From NCBI RefSeq assembly GCF_019801145.1, contig NZ_JAHVJQ010000005.1:62001-126000 (forward strand): a stretch of DNA of 64,000 bases. The letters are read 5' to 3'. The notes under the pieces are model-generated. The model did no database searches, was not told where the DNA came from, and saw only the letters and a list, made by a program, of their open reading frames with translations. The stretch is from Leisingera aquaemixtae. Lineage in GTDB: Bacteria; Pseudomonadota; Alphaproteobacteria; Rhodobacterales; Rhodobacteraceae. Shown here piece by piece: positions 27,064-35,002 of the stretch (its first letter is position 1; every line of letters begins with the position of its first letter). Made by a program: the position numbers and the translations under genes.

Positions 27064-28029
27064 TCAGCCCCAGAGTGCAGCCACGGGCGGGTGCACGCCG
27101 TCGGCATCAAATGTCAAAGGTTCCTCGCGGTCTTCGGCCAGAAGCAGCGGCCCGTCAAGATCCGTAACCGCCGCACCCTGCGCCACAAGCGTCGCGGGCG
27201 CCATCGCCAGCGACGAGCCGACCATGCAGCCGACCATCACCTGGTATCCCTCGGCCAGGGCCTGCTCGCGCAGCTTCAGCGCCTCGGTCAGGCCGCCGGT
27301 CTTGTCCAGCTTGATGTTGACCACGTCATACTTGCCCTTGAGCTTCGGCAGGCTCTCACGGTCGTGGCAGCTCTCATCCGCACAGACCGGAACCGGGCGC
27401 TCCATGCCAATGAGGGCCGCATCCTCGCCCGCGGGCAAGGGCTGCTCTACCAGTTCCACGCCGAGGCGCACCAGATGCGGCGCCAGCTCGGCGTAAACTT
27501 CTGCTGACCAGCCCTCATTGGCGTCGATGATGATCTTGGCATCGGGTGCCCCGGCGCGCACCGCTTCCAGGCGGGGCATGTCATCGGGGGTGCCAAGCTT
27601 GATCTTCAAGAGCGGCCGGTGGGCGTTCTCGGCCGCCTGCGCCTGCATCTTCTCGGGCGTATCCAGCGACAGCGTGTAGGCGGTGATCTCAGGCCCCGGC
27701 TCCGGCAGGCCTGCCAGTTCCCAGACGCGTTTACCGGCCTGTTTTGCCTCCAGGTCCCACAGCGCGCAGTCGACCGCATTGCGGGCAGCGCCGGCCGGCA
27801 GCAGCGCTTGCAGCTCCTCGCGGGTGAAATCGGCAGGCAGCCCCTCGATCTCGGCGGTCACGCTGTCCAGCGTCTCGTTATAGCGGGCGTAGGGCACGCA
27901 TTCGCCCCAGCCGGTGACGCCGTCCTTCTCCACCCGCACGGTCAGCACCTTGGCCTCGGTGCGCGAGCCGCGCGAGATGGTGAAGACCTGCGCCAGTTTG
28001 AAGACGTCCGGGGTGACGGTGATGTTCAT
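27064..28029 (-). CDS. dgcA: N-acetyl-D-glutamate racemase (DgcA), enolase superfamily
   Basis: The 321-residue protein is a dipeptide-epimerase-type member of the enolase superfamily. It has the K-x-K catalytic pair (LLKIKLG), metal ligands in IIIDANEGW, LVEQPLP and CADES, and the second catalytic Lys in NIKLDKTGG. Next to a DUF1611 gene this enzyme is DgcA, shown in marine bacteria to racemise N-acetyl-D-glutamate to the L form. The assignment rests on gene pairing and motifs. It lies between dgcN and the transaminase. Confidence 0.88.
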   Translation of the reverse strand: MNITVTPDVFKLAQVFTISRGSRTEAKVLTVRVEKDGVTGWGECVPYARYNETLDSVTAEIEGLPADFTREELQALLPAGAARNAVDCALWDLEAKQAGKRVWELAGLPEPGPEITAYTLSLDTPEKMQAQAAENAHRPLLKIKLGTPDDMPRLEAVRAGAPDAKIIIDANEGWSAEVYAELAPHLVRLGVELVEQPLPAGEDAALIGMERPVPVCADESCHDRESLPKLKGKYDVVNIKLDKTGGLTEALKLREQALAEGYQVMVGCMVGSSLAMAPATLVAQGAAVTDLDGPLLLAEDREEPLTFDADGVHPPVAALWG

Positions 28030-28107
28030 GAAACTGCCCTTTCCTGCGGCCCTGCGCGCGAGCCGCGGCGGGCCTTGGCACGGCGCCGGAAACTCCTGGC
28101 GCCTGCC

Positions 28108-28172
28108 TTTTCATCTTTCCATAAATACTCCCGCCGGAGGCACCTGCCCTGTCGGCACGCGCCTCCGGCGGG
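28108..28172 (-). repeat. Hairpin plus GAGTATTT...AAAGATGAAA element
   Basis: CCCGCCGGAGGC (28130-28141) pairs with GCCTCCGGCGGG (28161-28172), a 12-bp stem. On the minus strand it is followed by GAGTATTTATGGAAAGATGA. It sits between dgcN and dgcA, so it could attenuate transcription within the operon. Confidence 0.65.
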
Positions 28173-28181
28173 GGTGTTAGA

Positions 28182-29183
28182 TCAGACCGCGGCCAGCGCG
28201 TCCACCAGGCGGCCTGCGCCGTGGCGGTAGGGGTCGACGGCGGGCAGGCCCATGCGCTCTTCGACCTCGGCCAGGTATTTCACCGCCTCATCCTCGGACA
28301 GGTGCTGGGTGTTGACCGAGATGCCGACGATCTGGCAGGCCGGGTTGGACCGCTGCGCCAGCGGCAGGGCCACCTCGCGAAGCTCTTCCAGGGTCGGCAC
28401 GTCGTAGTCCGGCAGGCCGCGCATATGGGTGCGTGTCGGCTCGTGGCACAGGATCAGCGCATCCGGCTGGCCGCCGTGCACCAGCGCCATGGTGACGCCG
28501 GAGTAGGAGATGTGGAACAGCGAGCCCTGGCCTTCGATCAGGTCCCAGTGGTCATCGTCGTTGTCCGGGGTCAGGTATTCGATCGAGCCCGCCATGAAAT
28601 CGGCGATAACCGCGTCCAGCGGCACGCCGTGGCCGGTGATCAGAATGCCGGTTTGGCCGGTGGCGCGGAAGGTGGACTTCATGCCGCGCTTCTGCATCTC
28701 GGCGTCCATCGCCAGGGCGGTGTACATCTTGCCGACCGAGCAGTCGGTGCCAACCGCCAGGCAGCGCTTGCCGGTGCGGTTCTTTCCGTTAGCAATAGGG
28801 TAGCCGACGGTCGGGACGCGCACATCGTGCAGGGTGCCGCCATGGGTCTGGGCCGCGGCCACCAGGTCGCCCTCGTCGCGCAGCAGGTTGTGCAGGCCGG
28901 ACGCCAGGTCATAACCCATTTCCAGCGCTTCGATCAGCACTTCTTTCCACGCGGGCGAGATCACGCCGCCGCGGTTGGCGACACCGATCACCAGGGTCTT
29001 GGCGCCGGCTTCCTTGGCCTCGGCCAGGGTCATTTCCTTGAGGCCCAGGTCGGCGCCACAGCCCGGCAGGGAGATCTGGCCGACGGCGTGGTCGGGGCGC
29101 CAGTCGCGGATGCCGATGGCAACTTTGGCGGCCAGCATGTCGGGCGCGTCGCCCAGGAACAGCAGATAAGGGGTTTCGATCAT
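28182..29183 (-). CDS. dgcN: D-glutamate N-acetyltransferase (DgcN, DUF1611)
   Basis: From MIETPYLLFLGDAPDM the product is 333 residues, the length of DUF1611 proteins. It carries the P-loop-like CLAVGTDCSVGKMYTALAM, ATGQTGILITGHGVPLDAVIADFMAGSIEYLTP, and the motif LCHEPTRTHMRGLP. DgcN acetylates D-glutamate, and DgcA then racemises the product so that it enters L-glutamate metabolism. The ATG at 29183 is preceded by AAGAGGAAA; the longer frame covers this site. It is the first gene of the operon, separated from dgcA by 152 bases that hold a hairpin. Confidence 0.9.
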   Translation of the reverse strand: MIETPYLLFLGDAPDMLAAKVAIGIRDWRPDHAVGQISLPGCGADLGLKEMTLAEAKEAGAKTLVIGVANRGGVISPAWKEVLIEALEMGYDLASGLHNLLRDEGDLVAAAQTHGGTLHDVRVPTVGYPIANGKNRTGKRCLAVGTDCSVGKMYTALAMDAEMQKRGMKSTFRATGQTGILITGHGVPLDAVIADFMAGSIEYLTPDNDDDHWDLIEGQGSLFHISYSGVTMALVHGGQPDALILCHEPTRTHMRGLPDYDVPTLEELREVALPLAQRSNPACQIVGISVNTQHLSEDEAVKYLAEVEERMGLPAVDPYRHGAGRLVDALAAV

Positions 29184-29293
29184 GGCGGGTTTCCTCTTCA
29201 CTCTTGCCGGTGAGTTTGCGGAGTTTCCCGCACAAGTTCATACCTATTCCGCCGCTACGCGCCCCTGAGGCGCAAGATTCTTCTGCACTTTTG

Positions 29294-30565
29294 TTACCTG
29301 ACAGGAGATTCCGGCGTTACGTCACTATTACTGACATTATTTTCCTCCTCGAGCCAGGATTCGGCCTGAAGCACCCCGGATTGGGGCGCGCCAAGCACCG
29401 CAATCGCCTGCTGGGAGCCGGTTTCCTCTGGCGCATCAGCCTGCGTGCGCCGCAGCGCGGCAACGCCTGCAACCATAAAACACAGGGCTGCGAGCAGGAT
29501 CAGCAGGCCATTTCCGTCAGCAATGCTGACCATATTTGGGGCCGCCAGCGTGCCGCCGAACTGGCCGACGTTCAAAAGGAACACCATCGCCCCGCTGGCC
29601 GGCACGATCTGGGAAGGCTTCAGCTGGTCGTTGGCATGGGCGGAGCAGACCGCATACATCGGCAGGCTGGCGCCCGCGAGCACCGCAAAGCCGATCACCA
29701 GCGCCTGCGGCGTGGGGGTCGCCAGCATCCACAGGCAGGCCGCGGCGCCAATCACGCCCAGCCCCATCAGCACCAGCCGCCGGTCGGTCTTGTCGCTGAT
29801 CCAGCCCACCGGGTACTGCACCACAGCGCCGACGATCATGGCCACCACCAGCGCGCCGGAGGCCTCAGCCGGGCTCATCCCGCGCGACAGGGCATACAGC
29901 GGCAGTGCGATGAACCAGCCCGCCACGGCGGTGGCACTGACCAGGTTGCCCAGCACCGCCATCGGTGACACGCGGTAGAGTTTCCTGACCGGCATCCGGT
30001 CCGGCACCTCATACTCCGGCGCCTTAATGCCGGACAGCAAGAGCGGCACGATCGACAGCGAGATCAGGATCGACACCGCCCCGAACAACAGGTTGCCGCT
30101 GGGGTCCGGCAGCGCCACCAGCGCAGTGCCGATGGCCGGGCCTGCCATCCAGATCATGAAGTAGATCGACAGGATCTGCGCCCGGTTGCTGTTCTCCGAC
30201 TTTGCCTGCAGCCAGCTTTCGGTGATCACATACATGCCGGGATAACAGACCCCGGCCAGGAACCGCATCGCCGACCAGGAATAGGGGTCCGAGGTCAACA
30301 GGTGCAGGATCGCCGAGATCGACACCAAAGAGGCCAGCGCCGAAAACGCCCGGATATGGCCGACCTTGGCCACCATCCCCGGCGCCATCACGGTGCCCAG
30401 CAAGGCGCCGGCCGGATAGGCCGCCTGCATGATCGAAATGGTGAGGTCGGAGAAGCCAAGCCCCGCGCCCCGGATTGTCAGCAGGGTGACCAAGAGGCCG
30501 TTGGCCACCATCAGCATCAGCATGCCCAGAAACAGGGCCCAGTTTTCAATGAATGCACGTCTCAT
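29294..30565 (-). CDS. MFS transporter
   Basis: The 423-residue protein has twelve hydrophobic helices starting at ALFLGMLMLMVANGLLVTLL. It has the loop 2-3 region GTVMAPGMVAKVGHIRAF and a loop 8-9 motif GWISDKTDRRLVLMGLG of the major facilitator superfamily (YcaD-like subgroup). A 45-residue polar tail follows the last helix. The frame is open for 310 codons upstream, but that part is antisense to mcl1; the ATG at 30565 begins the family's conserved sequence although its ribosome-binding site is weak. The substrate is unknown. It is divergent from mcl1. Confidence 0.87.
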   Translation of the reverse strand: MRRAFIENWALFLGMLMLMVANGLLVTLLTIRGAGLGFSDLTISIMQAAYPAGALLGTVMAPGMVAKVGHIRAFSALASLVSISAILHLLTSDPYSWSAMRFLAGVCYPGMYVITESWLQAKSENSNRAQILSIYFMIWMAGPAIGTALVALPDPSGNLLFGAVSILISLSIVPLLLSGIKAPEYEVPDRMPVRKLYRVSPMAVLGNLVSATAVAGWFIALPLYALSRGMSPAEASGALVVAMIVGAVVQYPVGWISDKTDRRLVLMGLGVIGAAACLWMLATPTPQALVIGFAVLAGASLPMYAVCSAHANDQLKPSQIVPASGAMVFLLNVGQFGGTLAAPNMVSIADGNGLLILLAALCFMVAGVAALRRTQADAPEETGSQQAIAVLGAPQSGVLQAESWLEEENNVSNSDVTPESPVR

Positions 30566-30605
30566 ACCCGGTTGCTCGCACGGGTGCCCGGCGGGTGCGC
30601 GCCTG

Positions 30606-30670
30606 TTTGCGGCAAAGTTTCCGGCGCCGCAGCGCAGCGGCACTTTCTGCATCTGCAAAATTCCCTTGCA
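30606..30670. promoter_or_regulatory. TTTGC/GCAAA dyads in the mcl1 promoter region
   Basis: TTTGC-G-GCAAA (30606-30616) and TGCAA-N7-TTGCA (30654-30670) lie between the MFS and mcl1 starts. TTTGCAAA-type sites are bound by RamB/PccR-like regulators of acyl-CoA metabolism. The link to mcl1 here is inference. Confidence 0.35.
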
Positions 30671-30739
30671 CATGCCCGCGCAACTTTCTAACACTTCACC
30701 CCAGCAGAATTGAAACGTCATTACCCGGAGGATTGCCCC

Positions 30740-31699
30740 ATGAGCTTCCGCATCCAGCCCGCCGCCCCGGCGCGCCCCAACCGCTGCCAGCTGTTCGGCC
30801 CAGGCTCCAAAGTGAAGCTGTTCGAGAAAATGGCGGCCTCGGCGGCGGACGTCATCAACCTCGACCTGGAGGATTCGGTGGCGCCGGATGACAAGGACCA
30901 GGCCCGCGCCAATGTGATCGAGGCGATCAACACTGTGGACTGGGGCAATAAATACCTGTCGGTGCGGATCAACGGGCTCGACACGCCCTACTGGTACCGC
31001 GATGTGGTGGACATTCTGGAACAGGCGGGCGACCGGCTCGACCAGATCATGATCCCCAAGGTGGGCTGCGCCGAGGATGTCTATGCGGTGGACGCGCTGG
31101 TCACTGCCATTGAGCGCGCCAAGGGCCGCACCAAGCCGGTCTCCTTTGAGGTGATCATCGAATCCGCGGCAGGCATCGCCCATGTGGAGGAGATCGCCAA
31201 ATCCTCCCCCCGGCTGCAGGCGATGTCGCTGGGTGCTGCGGATTTCGCCGCCTCGATGGGAATGCAGACCACCGGCATCGGCGGCACCCAGGAGAACTAC
31301 TACATGATCCGCGAGGGCCAGAAGCATTGGTCCGACCCCTGGCACTGGGCGCAGGCGGCGATTGTCGCGGCCTGCCGCACTCACGGCATCCTGCCGGTCG
31401 ATGGCCCGTTCGGCGACTTCTCCGACGAAGACGGCTATATCGCGCAGGCTAAGCGCTCCGCGACCCTGGGCATGGTCGGCAAATGGGCCATCCACCCCAG
31501 CCAGATCGCGCTGGCCAATCAGGTGTTCACCCCATCGGATGAGGCCGTCGCGGAAGCCCGCGAAATCCTGGCGGCGATGGAAGAGGCCAAGGCCTCTGGC
31601 GCCGGCGCAACCGTTTACAAGGGCCGTCTGGTCGATATCGCCTCAATCAAGCAGGCAGAGGTGATTGTGGCGCAGGCCGAGCTGATCGCGGGCAGCTGA
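30740..31699 (+). CDS. mcl1: L-malyl-CoA/beta-methylmalyl-CoA lyase
   Basis: The 319-residue protein (MSFRIQPAAPARPNRCQLFG...) closely resembles Rhodobacter Mcl1 across its length. Hallmarks are DVINLDLEDSVAPDDK, the acid/metal region VSFEVIIESAAGIAHVEEI, MSLGAADFAASMGMQTTGIG and VGKWAIHPSQI. It cleaves beta-methylmalyl-CoA to glyoxylate and propionyl-CoA and malyl-CoA to glyoxylate and acetyl-CoA, in the ethylmalonyl-CoA pathway of acetate assimilation. CGGAGGA precedes the ATG. A strong terminator follows, so it is monocistronic or partly read through into the next gene. Confidence 0.97.
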   Translation: MSFRIQPAAPARPNRCQLFGPGSKVKLFEKMAASAADVINLDLEDSVAPDDKDQARANVIEAINTVDWGNKYLSVRINGLDTPYWYRDVVDILEQAGDRLDQIMIPKVGCAEDVYAVDALVTAIERAKGRTKPVSFEVIIESAAGIAHVEEIAKSSPRLQAMSLGAADFAASMGMQTTGIGGTQENYYMIREGQKHWSDPWHWAQAAIVAACRTHGILPVDGPFGDFSDEDGYIAQAKRSATLGMVGKWAIHPSQIALANQVFTPSDEAVAEAREILAAMEEAKASGAGATVYKGRLVDIASIKQAEVIVAQAELIAGS

Positions 31700-31723
31700 C
31701 GCCGGTCCGCGGCTGAGGGTTTC

Positions 31724-31751
31724 AAGGGCGTCCCGCGGGGGCGCCCTTTTT
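31724..31751 (+). terminator. Rho-independent terminator of mcl1
   Basis: AAGGGCG (31724-31730) pairs with CGCCCTT (31742-31748), followed by TTTTTAG. The ribosome-binding site of the next gene starts five bases later. Confidence 0.85.
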
Positions 31752-31765
31752 AGTTGGAGGAAGAG

Positions 31766-32380
31766 ATGCCGGATTTGACCTTGCTGCATACGGCTGAGGT
31801 GCATGTCGAAACCTTTCGCGCGCTGGCGCCTGAAGCGGCGCTGGATCAGCAGGTGCGCCCCGACTGGCTGGAGCGGGCACAGGGCGGAATTGACGCGGGC
31901 CTGAGGGCAGAGATTGCCGGGGCGGTTGCGGCGGCGGACGGGCCGGTCTTGTGCACCTGCACCACCCTTGGCCCGGCGGCGGAGGACGCGGGCGCCATCC
32001 GCATCGACTGGCCGATGATGCAGGAAGCGGCGCGCACCGGCGGACCGGTGCTGATGGCCTATTGCCTGGAGAGCACCGCCGGGCCTTCGGAAGCGCTGCT
32101 GCGCCGCGCCTTCGGCGCGTGCGAGCCGGAGCTTACCTGCCTGGAGCTGGGCCGGCACTGGCCGCTGTTCGAGGCTGGGGACAGCGCGGGCTTTGCAGCT
32201 GCAATCGCAGAGGATGTGGCCGAGGCGCTGGCGGCAATGGATTTTGCCTGCGTGGTGCTGGCGCAGGCCTCGATGGCCGGGGCGGCAGAGCTGCTGCGAG
32301 ACCAGTCACGGGTGCCGGTCCTGGCCTCGCCGGAGATTGCGGCGCGGGTCTTGCTCGCGGAACATATGGGGCGCGCCTGA
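31766..32380 (+). CDS. Asp/Glu racemase-like protein
   Basis: The 204-residue protein begins MPDLTLLHTAEVHVETFRALAPE and shows the two-lobed Asp/Glu/hydantoin racemase pattern. The first lobe has VLCTCTTLGPAAEDAG, with Cys where the first catalytic Cys is expected; the second lobe has CVVLAQASMAGAAELL, where the usual second Cys is replaced by Ala/Ser. It may therefore be a lyase or isomerase relative, or a binding protein, rather than a true racemase. GGAGGAAG precedes the ATG. It directly follows the mcl1 terminator. Confidence 0.72.
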   Translation: MPDLTLLHTAEVHVETFRALAPEAALDQQVRPDWLERAQGGIDAGLRAEIAGAVAAADGPVLCTCTTLGPAAEDAGAIRIDWPMMQEAARTGGPVLMAYCLESTAGPSEALLRRAFGACEPELTCLELGRHWPLFEAGDSAGFAAAIAEDVAEALAAMDFACVVLAQASMAGAAELLRDQSRVPVLASPEIAARVLLAEHMGRA

Positions 32381-32392
32381 CTTTGGGGAGGC

Positions 32393-32440
32393 GGGCAGCG
32401 CCTTCCCAAGGTCAGGCGCTGCCCGTGCCGCAAGCGGCAC
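32393..32440. terminator. Double hairpin after the racemase-like gene
   Basis: GGGCAGCGCC (32393-32402) pairs with GGCGCTGCCC (32415-32424), followed at once by GTGCCGC-AA-GCGGCAC (32425-32440). The stem arms match the hairpins at 5650 and 10543. The remaining sequence to 32776 holds no credible gene. Confidence 0.6.
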
Positions 32441-32776
32441 AGCACGCGTTCCTCCCGGCCAAGGCCCCTGCCCTGCCGGTATATCTGGTCCGTTTCTGCC
32501 TGTTTCCATGTTCCGGTTCAGCGAAGGCATTATGGACTGGCGGCGCCGCCAGAATGGCGGAGATGGACGGGCGTATCCGCCCGCGTGCTAAACGTTGTCT
32601 CTGCACGGCCCCGCTGCCAGGCAGGGGTCCGGTTCCAAATGTGCCGGGGAGCCAAGCCCCGGCGGGTGATCGCGACCGGGAGCAAGACTGCCAAAAGCGG
32701 CTTAAGTTCCGGTGAGACCAGCGTACGGTGGGTGCGCAACACCTGCAGCCGCGCGTCTGAAGCCAACGCAGCGCAA

Positions 32777-32832
32777 TGAGTATTTGGGGAAAGATGAAGC
32801 GCATCAGTCTTTCATCTTTCCCCAAATACTCA
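32777..32832. repeat. 22-bp inverted repeat with GAGTATTT...AAAGATGAA arms
   Basis: GAGTATTTGGGGAAAGATGA (from 32778) is repeated exactly in reverse complement at 32811-32831, separated by 12 bases. Each arm is a copy of the element tail seen singly at 23145 and 28108; here two face each other between convergent genes, as expected for a two-way terminator. Confidence 0.75.
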
Positions 32833-32853
32833 AAATCCAGCCTCAGCCGGATT

Positions 32854-33306
32854 TCACGCCCGCAGATCCTTGGGCGAGCCCATCACCACATAGGTTGTGA
32901 TCGCGGTGACATAGGGCGAGGTGCCGAGGATATCGGTGTGGAACTTCTTGTAGCTGGGCAGGTCGGCGCATTCGACCCGCAGCAGGTATTCGATGGTGCC
33001 GGTGATATTGTGGCACTCCACCACTTCCGGCGCCGCCTGCATGGCGCGCTCAAACGCCTCCTGCGCCTCCTTGGTGTGCTCGCCCAGGCCGACGCCGATA
33101 TAGGTGGCAAAGCCCACCCCCAGCTTCTGCCGGTCCAGGACCGCCCGGTAACCGGTGATGACGCCTGTGCGCTCCAGCTCCTGTACCCTGCGCAGGCAGG
33201 CGGAGGGCGACAGGCCCACCCGCTCCGCCAGTTCCAGGTTGCTGATCCGGCCGTCGCGGCTGAGTTCTTGCAATATTTGCTGGTTTATCTTGTCATTTTT
33301 CGCCAC
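32854..33306 (-). CDS. Lrp/AsnC-family regulator
   Basis: About 150 residues from a GTG at 33306. The N-terminal helix-turn-helix is KINQQILQELSRDGRISNLELAERVGLSPSACLRRVQELE, and the C-terminal RAM domain has ECHNITGTIEYLLRVECADLPSYKKF. Lrp proteins bind amino acids and form octamers. An ATG at 33381 in the same frame would overlap the divergent exporter start and adds non-family sequence, so it is less likely. It is paired divergently with a LysE exporter, a common arrangement for amino-acid export control. Confidence 0.88.
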   Translation of the reverse strand: MAKNDKINQQILQELSRDGRISNLELAERVGLSPSACLRRVQELERTGVITGYRAVLDRQKLGVGFATYIGVGLGEHTKEAQEAFERAMQAAPEVVECHNITGTIEYLLRVECADLPSYKKFHTDILGTSPYVTAITTYVVMGSPKDLRA

Positions 33307-33350
33307 TGGTTGCAAAAATACGCACAAGGCACAGCAAAACGCAATTTCAT

Positions 33351-33379
33351 TTGGCCAATTTAGCGCAATGTTTTTGCGC
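33351..33379. promoter_or_regulatory. Candidate Lrp operator at the LysE start
   Basis: The octamer TTGGCCAA (33351-33358) and the dyad GCGCAA-TGTTT-TTGCGC (33363-33379) lie in the Lrp/LysE gap. The dyad abuts the LysE ATG at 33380, so bound protein would block initiation. Confidence 0.4.
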
Positions 33380-33976
33380 ATGACTTATGAACTCCTCACT
33401 GCCCTTGCGCTTTTCGCCTTTGTCTCCTCGATCACGCCGGGGCCGAACAACCTGATGCTGATGGCCTCAGGCGCCAATTTCGGCTTCCGCCGCACCATCC
33501 CGCATATGCTGGGGGTGGCGCTGGGTTTCGTGTTCATGGTGCTGCTGGTCGGCGCCGGGCTGGTGCAGGTGTTTGATGCCTTCCCGGCCAGCTACACGGT
33601 GCTGAAGGCGGTGTCGGTTTTGTATCTGCTGTGGCTGGCCTGGAAGATCGCCAATGCGGCGCCGGTGCAGGCCAAGGGGGCTGAGGGGCGCCCGATGACG
33701 TTTTTGCAGGCCGCCGCGTTTCAATGGGTGAACCCCAAGGCCTGGGCGATGGCCCTCACGGCGATCAGCGCCTACACGCCGGATCAGACGCTGGTGGCGA
33801 TCCTGCTGGTGGGGGTTATTTTCGGCGCGATCAACCTGCCCTCGGTCGGGTCCTGGACGGTGCTGGGCCAGCAGATGGCGCGGTTCCTGACCAGCCCGCG
33901 GCGTCTGGTGCTGTTCAACTGGACCATGGCGGCGCTGCTGGTGGCCTCGCTCTATCCGGTGATCTGGCCGCAATAG
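33380..33976 (+). CDS. LysE-family amino-acid exporter
   Basis: The 198-residue protein (MTYELLTALALFAFVSSITPGPNNLMLMASGANFG...) has the LysE/RhtB signature SITPGPNNLMLMASG at residues about 16-30 and six hydrophobic helices, plus QWVNPKAWAMAL in the middle. It exports an amino acid or derivative across the inner membrane. ATGs at 33368 and 33380 are both possible; the second was chosen because the first lies inside a palindrome. It is controlled most likely by the adjacent Lrp. Confidence 0.9.
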   Translation: MTYELLTALALFAFVSSITPGPNNLMLMASGANFGFRRTIPHMLGVALGFVFMVLLVGAGLVQVFDAFPASYTVLKAVSVLYLLWLAWKIANAAPVQAKGAEGRPMTFLQAAAFQWVNPKAWAMALTAISAYTPDQTLVAILLVGVIFGAINLPSVGSWTVLGQQMARFLTSPRRLVLFNWTMAALLVASLYPVIWPQ

Positions 33977-34042
33977 CGCAAGCGGCACTCCCGGCCTGCA
34001 GGGGCTGAGCGCCCGCCCCCGCGCAAGGGGCCGGGCGGGAAA

Positions 34043-34876
34043 TCATTTCAGCGGCAAGCAGATCTCTGTCAGAAGATCCTCCGGCGCGGTGTCGCGGGGA
34101 TTGTTGAGATAGACCTCATAGCAAGGCTGGTCGGCCGGCTCCTCCCCCGACGCAGGCAGCCAGTTGCCGAACAGGCTGTGATAGGCAGCGTGGATTCCGG
34201 AATACGGCCCCTTGTAGGTGAGCACCGCGGCACGGCCGCCGGGCAGGCTTACCTCTTCCATGCCCTCGGGCAGCGCCTCGCCGGTGAACTCCGCACCTGC
34301 AAAGCTGCGCAGCTCGGCCTCGGCCACCTCATCCGGACTGTCGAAATAGACCCCTAGAACGGCGCCGAAGCGCGGCCAAAGCTGGCGGCTCTCGCAGATT
34401 GCGCCGAAGGCCTCGAAGCTCTTGCCGATTTCGTGGTAGGCGCCCTTGTGCGGCAGGCCGGCCAGGCGGCGGGCGGGGTCGGTGCGGGTGATCACGTCAT
34501 ACATGGGATAGCTTCCTGTTCTGAGGGCTGGGTTGGGCAGCCGCACCTGGCCGTCGCGGCGGAAGGCCGCCGGGCTGCTGCCGTAAGCATCAGAGAACGC
34601 GCGGGAGAAGCTGTTCTGGTTCGGGTAGCCTGCGCGGGCGGCCACCCGGGCAATGGGCATGTCCGCCATCACCAGCCAGACCGCGGCGCGGTGCAGCCGG
34701 ATCCGGCGCACGGCTTGCGCGCAGGTTTCACCCGTCAGGGCGCGGAACACCCGGTGCCAGTGGAACCGCGACATCGCCGCCACATCCGCAAGCCTGTCCA
34801 GCGACAGGTCGCCGTCAGTGTTGTCGTGGATATAGGCCAAAACCCGCAGGATCCGGTCTTCGTAGCTGGCGGCCAT
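34043..34876 (-). CDS. AraC-type regulator with GyrI-like effector domain
   Basis: The 277-residue protein has an N-terminal AraC double helix-turn-helix (ILRVLAYIHDNTDGDLSLDRLADVAAMSRFHWHRVFRALTGE and RVAARAGYPNQNSFSRAFSDAYGSSPAAFRR). A GyrI/SbmC-like domain follows (VITRTDPARRLAGLPHKGAYHEI ... RAAVLTYKGPYSGIHAAYHSLFGNWLP ... CYEVYLNNP). This Rob-like layout is typical of regulators that sense hydrophobic compounds. No target is obvious; accA starts 127 bases away on the other strand. Confidence 0.9.
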   Translation of the reverse strand: MAASYEDRILRVLAYIHDNTDGDLSLDRLADVAAMSRFHWHRVFRALTGETCAQAVRRIRLHRAAVWLVMADMPIARVAARAGYPNQNSFSRAFSDAYGSSPAAFRRDGQVRLPNPALRTGSYPMYDVITRTDPARRLAGLPHKGAYHEIGKSFEAFGAICESRQLWPRFGAVLGVYFDSPDEVAEAELRSFAGAEFTGEALPEGMEEVSLPGGRAAVLTYKGPYSGIHAAYHSLFGNWLPASGEEPADQPCYEVYLNNPRDTAPEDLLTEICLPLK

Positions 34877-35002
34877 TTGCGGCGTCTCCTTCGTGTCTCT
34901 CTGCCCTCAGGTGATGGCATAAGCCTAGATCACAAATCTTGCTGAGTTGCATCTTGGCGCCGCTAAGGCCATATAGCTGCAAACCTGCAGAGCAGAGGCA
35001 AC

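Noticed and set aside
29294-31495. A 733-codon minus-strand frame covering the MFS gene and all of mcl1
   Set aside because: Only the part after 30565 encodes a transporter; the rest is antisense to the well-supported mcl1 and has no protein-like features.
32412-32825. A 137-codon minus-strand frame in the gap after the racemase-like gene
   Set aside because: Its composition is Arg/Cys-rich, it crosses repeat elements, and it has no ribosome-binding site or family resemblance.
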